5,311 nucleotides of DNA from an uncultured Bacteroidia bacterium (GTDB lineage: Bacteria; Bacteroidota; Bacteroidia; Bacteroidales; UBA932). The position numbers and the translations under genes were made by a program. Of this stretch, positions 5,209 to 5,311 are shown one piece after another (position 1 is the stretch's first letter; each line of letters opens with the position of its first letter). The notes under the pieces were generated by a model, which saw nothing but the letters and a program-made list of their open reading frames with translations, did no database searches and had not been told where the DNA came from. The stretch covers positions 1 to 5,311 of the forward strand of contig CACXFP010000219.1 of the NCBI GenBank assembly GCA_902766985.1, in the 5' to 3' direction.

Positions 5209-5311
5209 GAAGGAGCATCGTGGAAGAAAACAGGAAATGGAGGTGGTCCGACATCGGGGTCTGGATGAAGAACAGCGTCCAGGCCATCATCAAGGGCCAG
5301 TTCCTGATGAG
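5205..5311 (+). CDS. ftsL: FtsL-like cell division protein, N-terminal part (partial)
   Basis: The first 35 codons of a gene that runs off the window. The start ATG overlaps the rsmH stop as ATGA and has a good Shine-Dalgarno. The peptide begins MRRSIVEENRKWRW and continues to IIKGQFLM, a charged cytoplasmic N-terminus reaching toward an expected membrane helix that is not yet visible. The assignment rests mainly on position: in Bacteroidota dcw clusters a small, poorly conserved FtsL-like membrane protein follows rsmH and precedes the division transpeptidase gene. FtsL is a bitopic divisome protein that works with FtsB/DivIC and FtsQ. Sequence alone would not identify it. Confidence 0.65.
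   Translation, partial: MRRSIVEENRKWRWSDIGVWMKNSVQAIIKGQFLM

Overview
The window looks like chromosomal DNA from a GC-rich member of the Bacteroidota, probably Bacteroidales. The evidence is the RsmH and MraZ sequence style, an mraZ-rsmH-ftsL order with a divergent FtsL-like start, -7 boxes of the Bacteroidota form TAnnTTTG, and glp and mraZ start codons without a clear Shine-Dalgarno. This placement is inferred from motifs, not from a database search.

Layout: (1) 1-2461, plus strand: the tail of a sugar-phosphate isomerase/epimerase-like TIM-barrel protein, then glpK (glycerol kinase) 6 bp later, then a glycerol facilitator of the aquaporin family 30 bp after that. This looks like a polyol/glycerol uptake operon: the channel admits glycerol and the kinase traps it as glycerol-3-phosphate. 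(2) 2462-2592: a short dispersed repeat and a perfect 14-bp GC-rich hairpin that separates two convergent genes. (3) 2593-3354, minus strand: a secreted SGNH/GDSL-type hydrolase. (4) 3355-3658: a 304-bp divergent intergenic region holding a palindromic repeat complex, a 36-bp tandem array, a MraZ operator-like array and -7 promoter boxes. (5) 3659-5311, plus strand: the start of the dcw (division and cell wall) cluster, with mraZ, rsmH and the first 35 codons of an FtsL-like gene, tightly packed and translationally coupled.

The most interesting observation is a repeat family that occurs both in the intergenic DNA and inside an essential-type housekeeping gene. RsmH is about 50 residues longer than expected. 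The extra segment, between the SAM-binding half and the ILADLGVSS motif, is made of the same palindromic element found upstream of mraZ. The two copies share an unusual hairpin design (same bulged A, same 17-nt loop length) while several stem pairs differ in a compensatory way. The second end of the insert matches the repeat downstream of the glycerol facilitator. This resembles the in-frame palindromic elements of Rickettsia, but in a different phylum.

A second clear signal is a set of four TGGAA repeats at exactly 10-bp spacing just upstream of mraZ, matching the architecture of MraZ autoregulatory operators.
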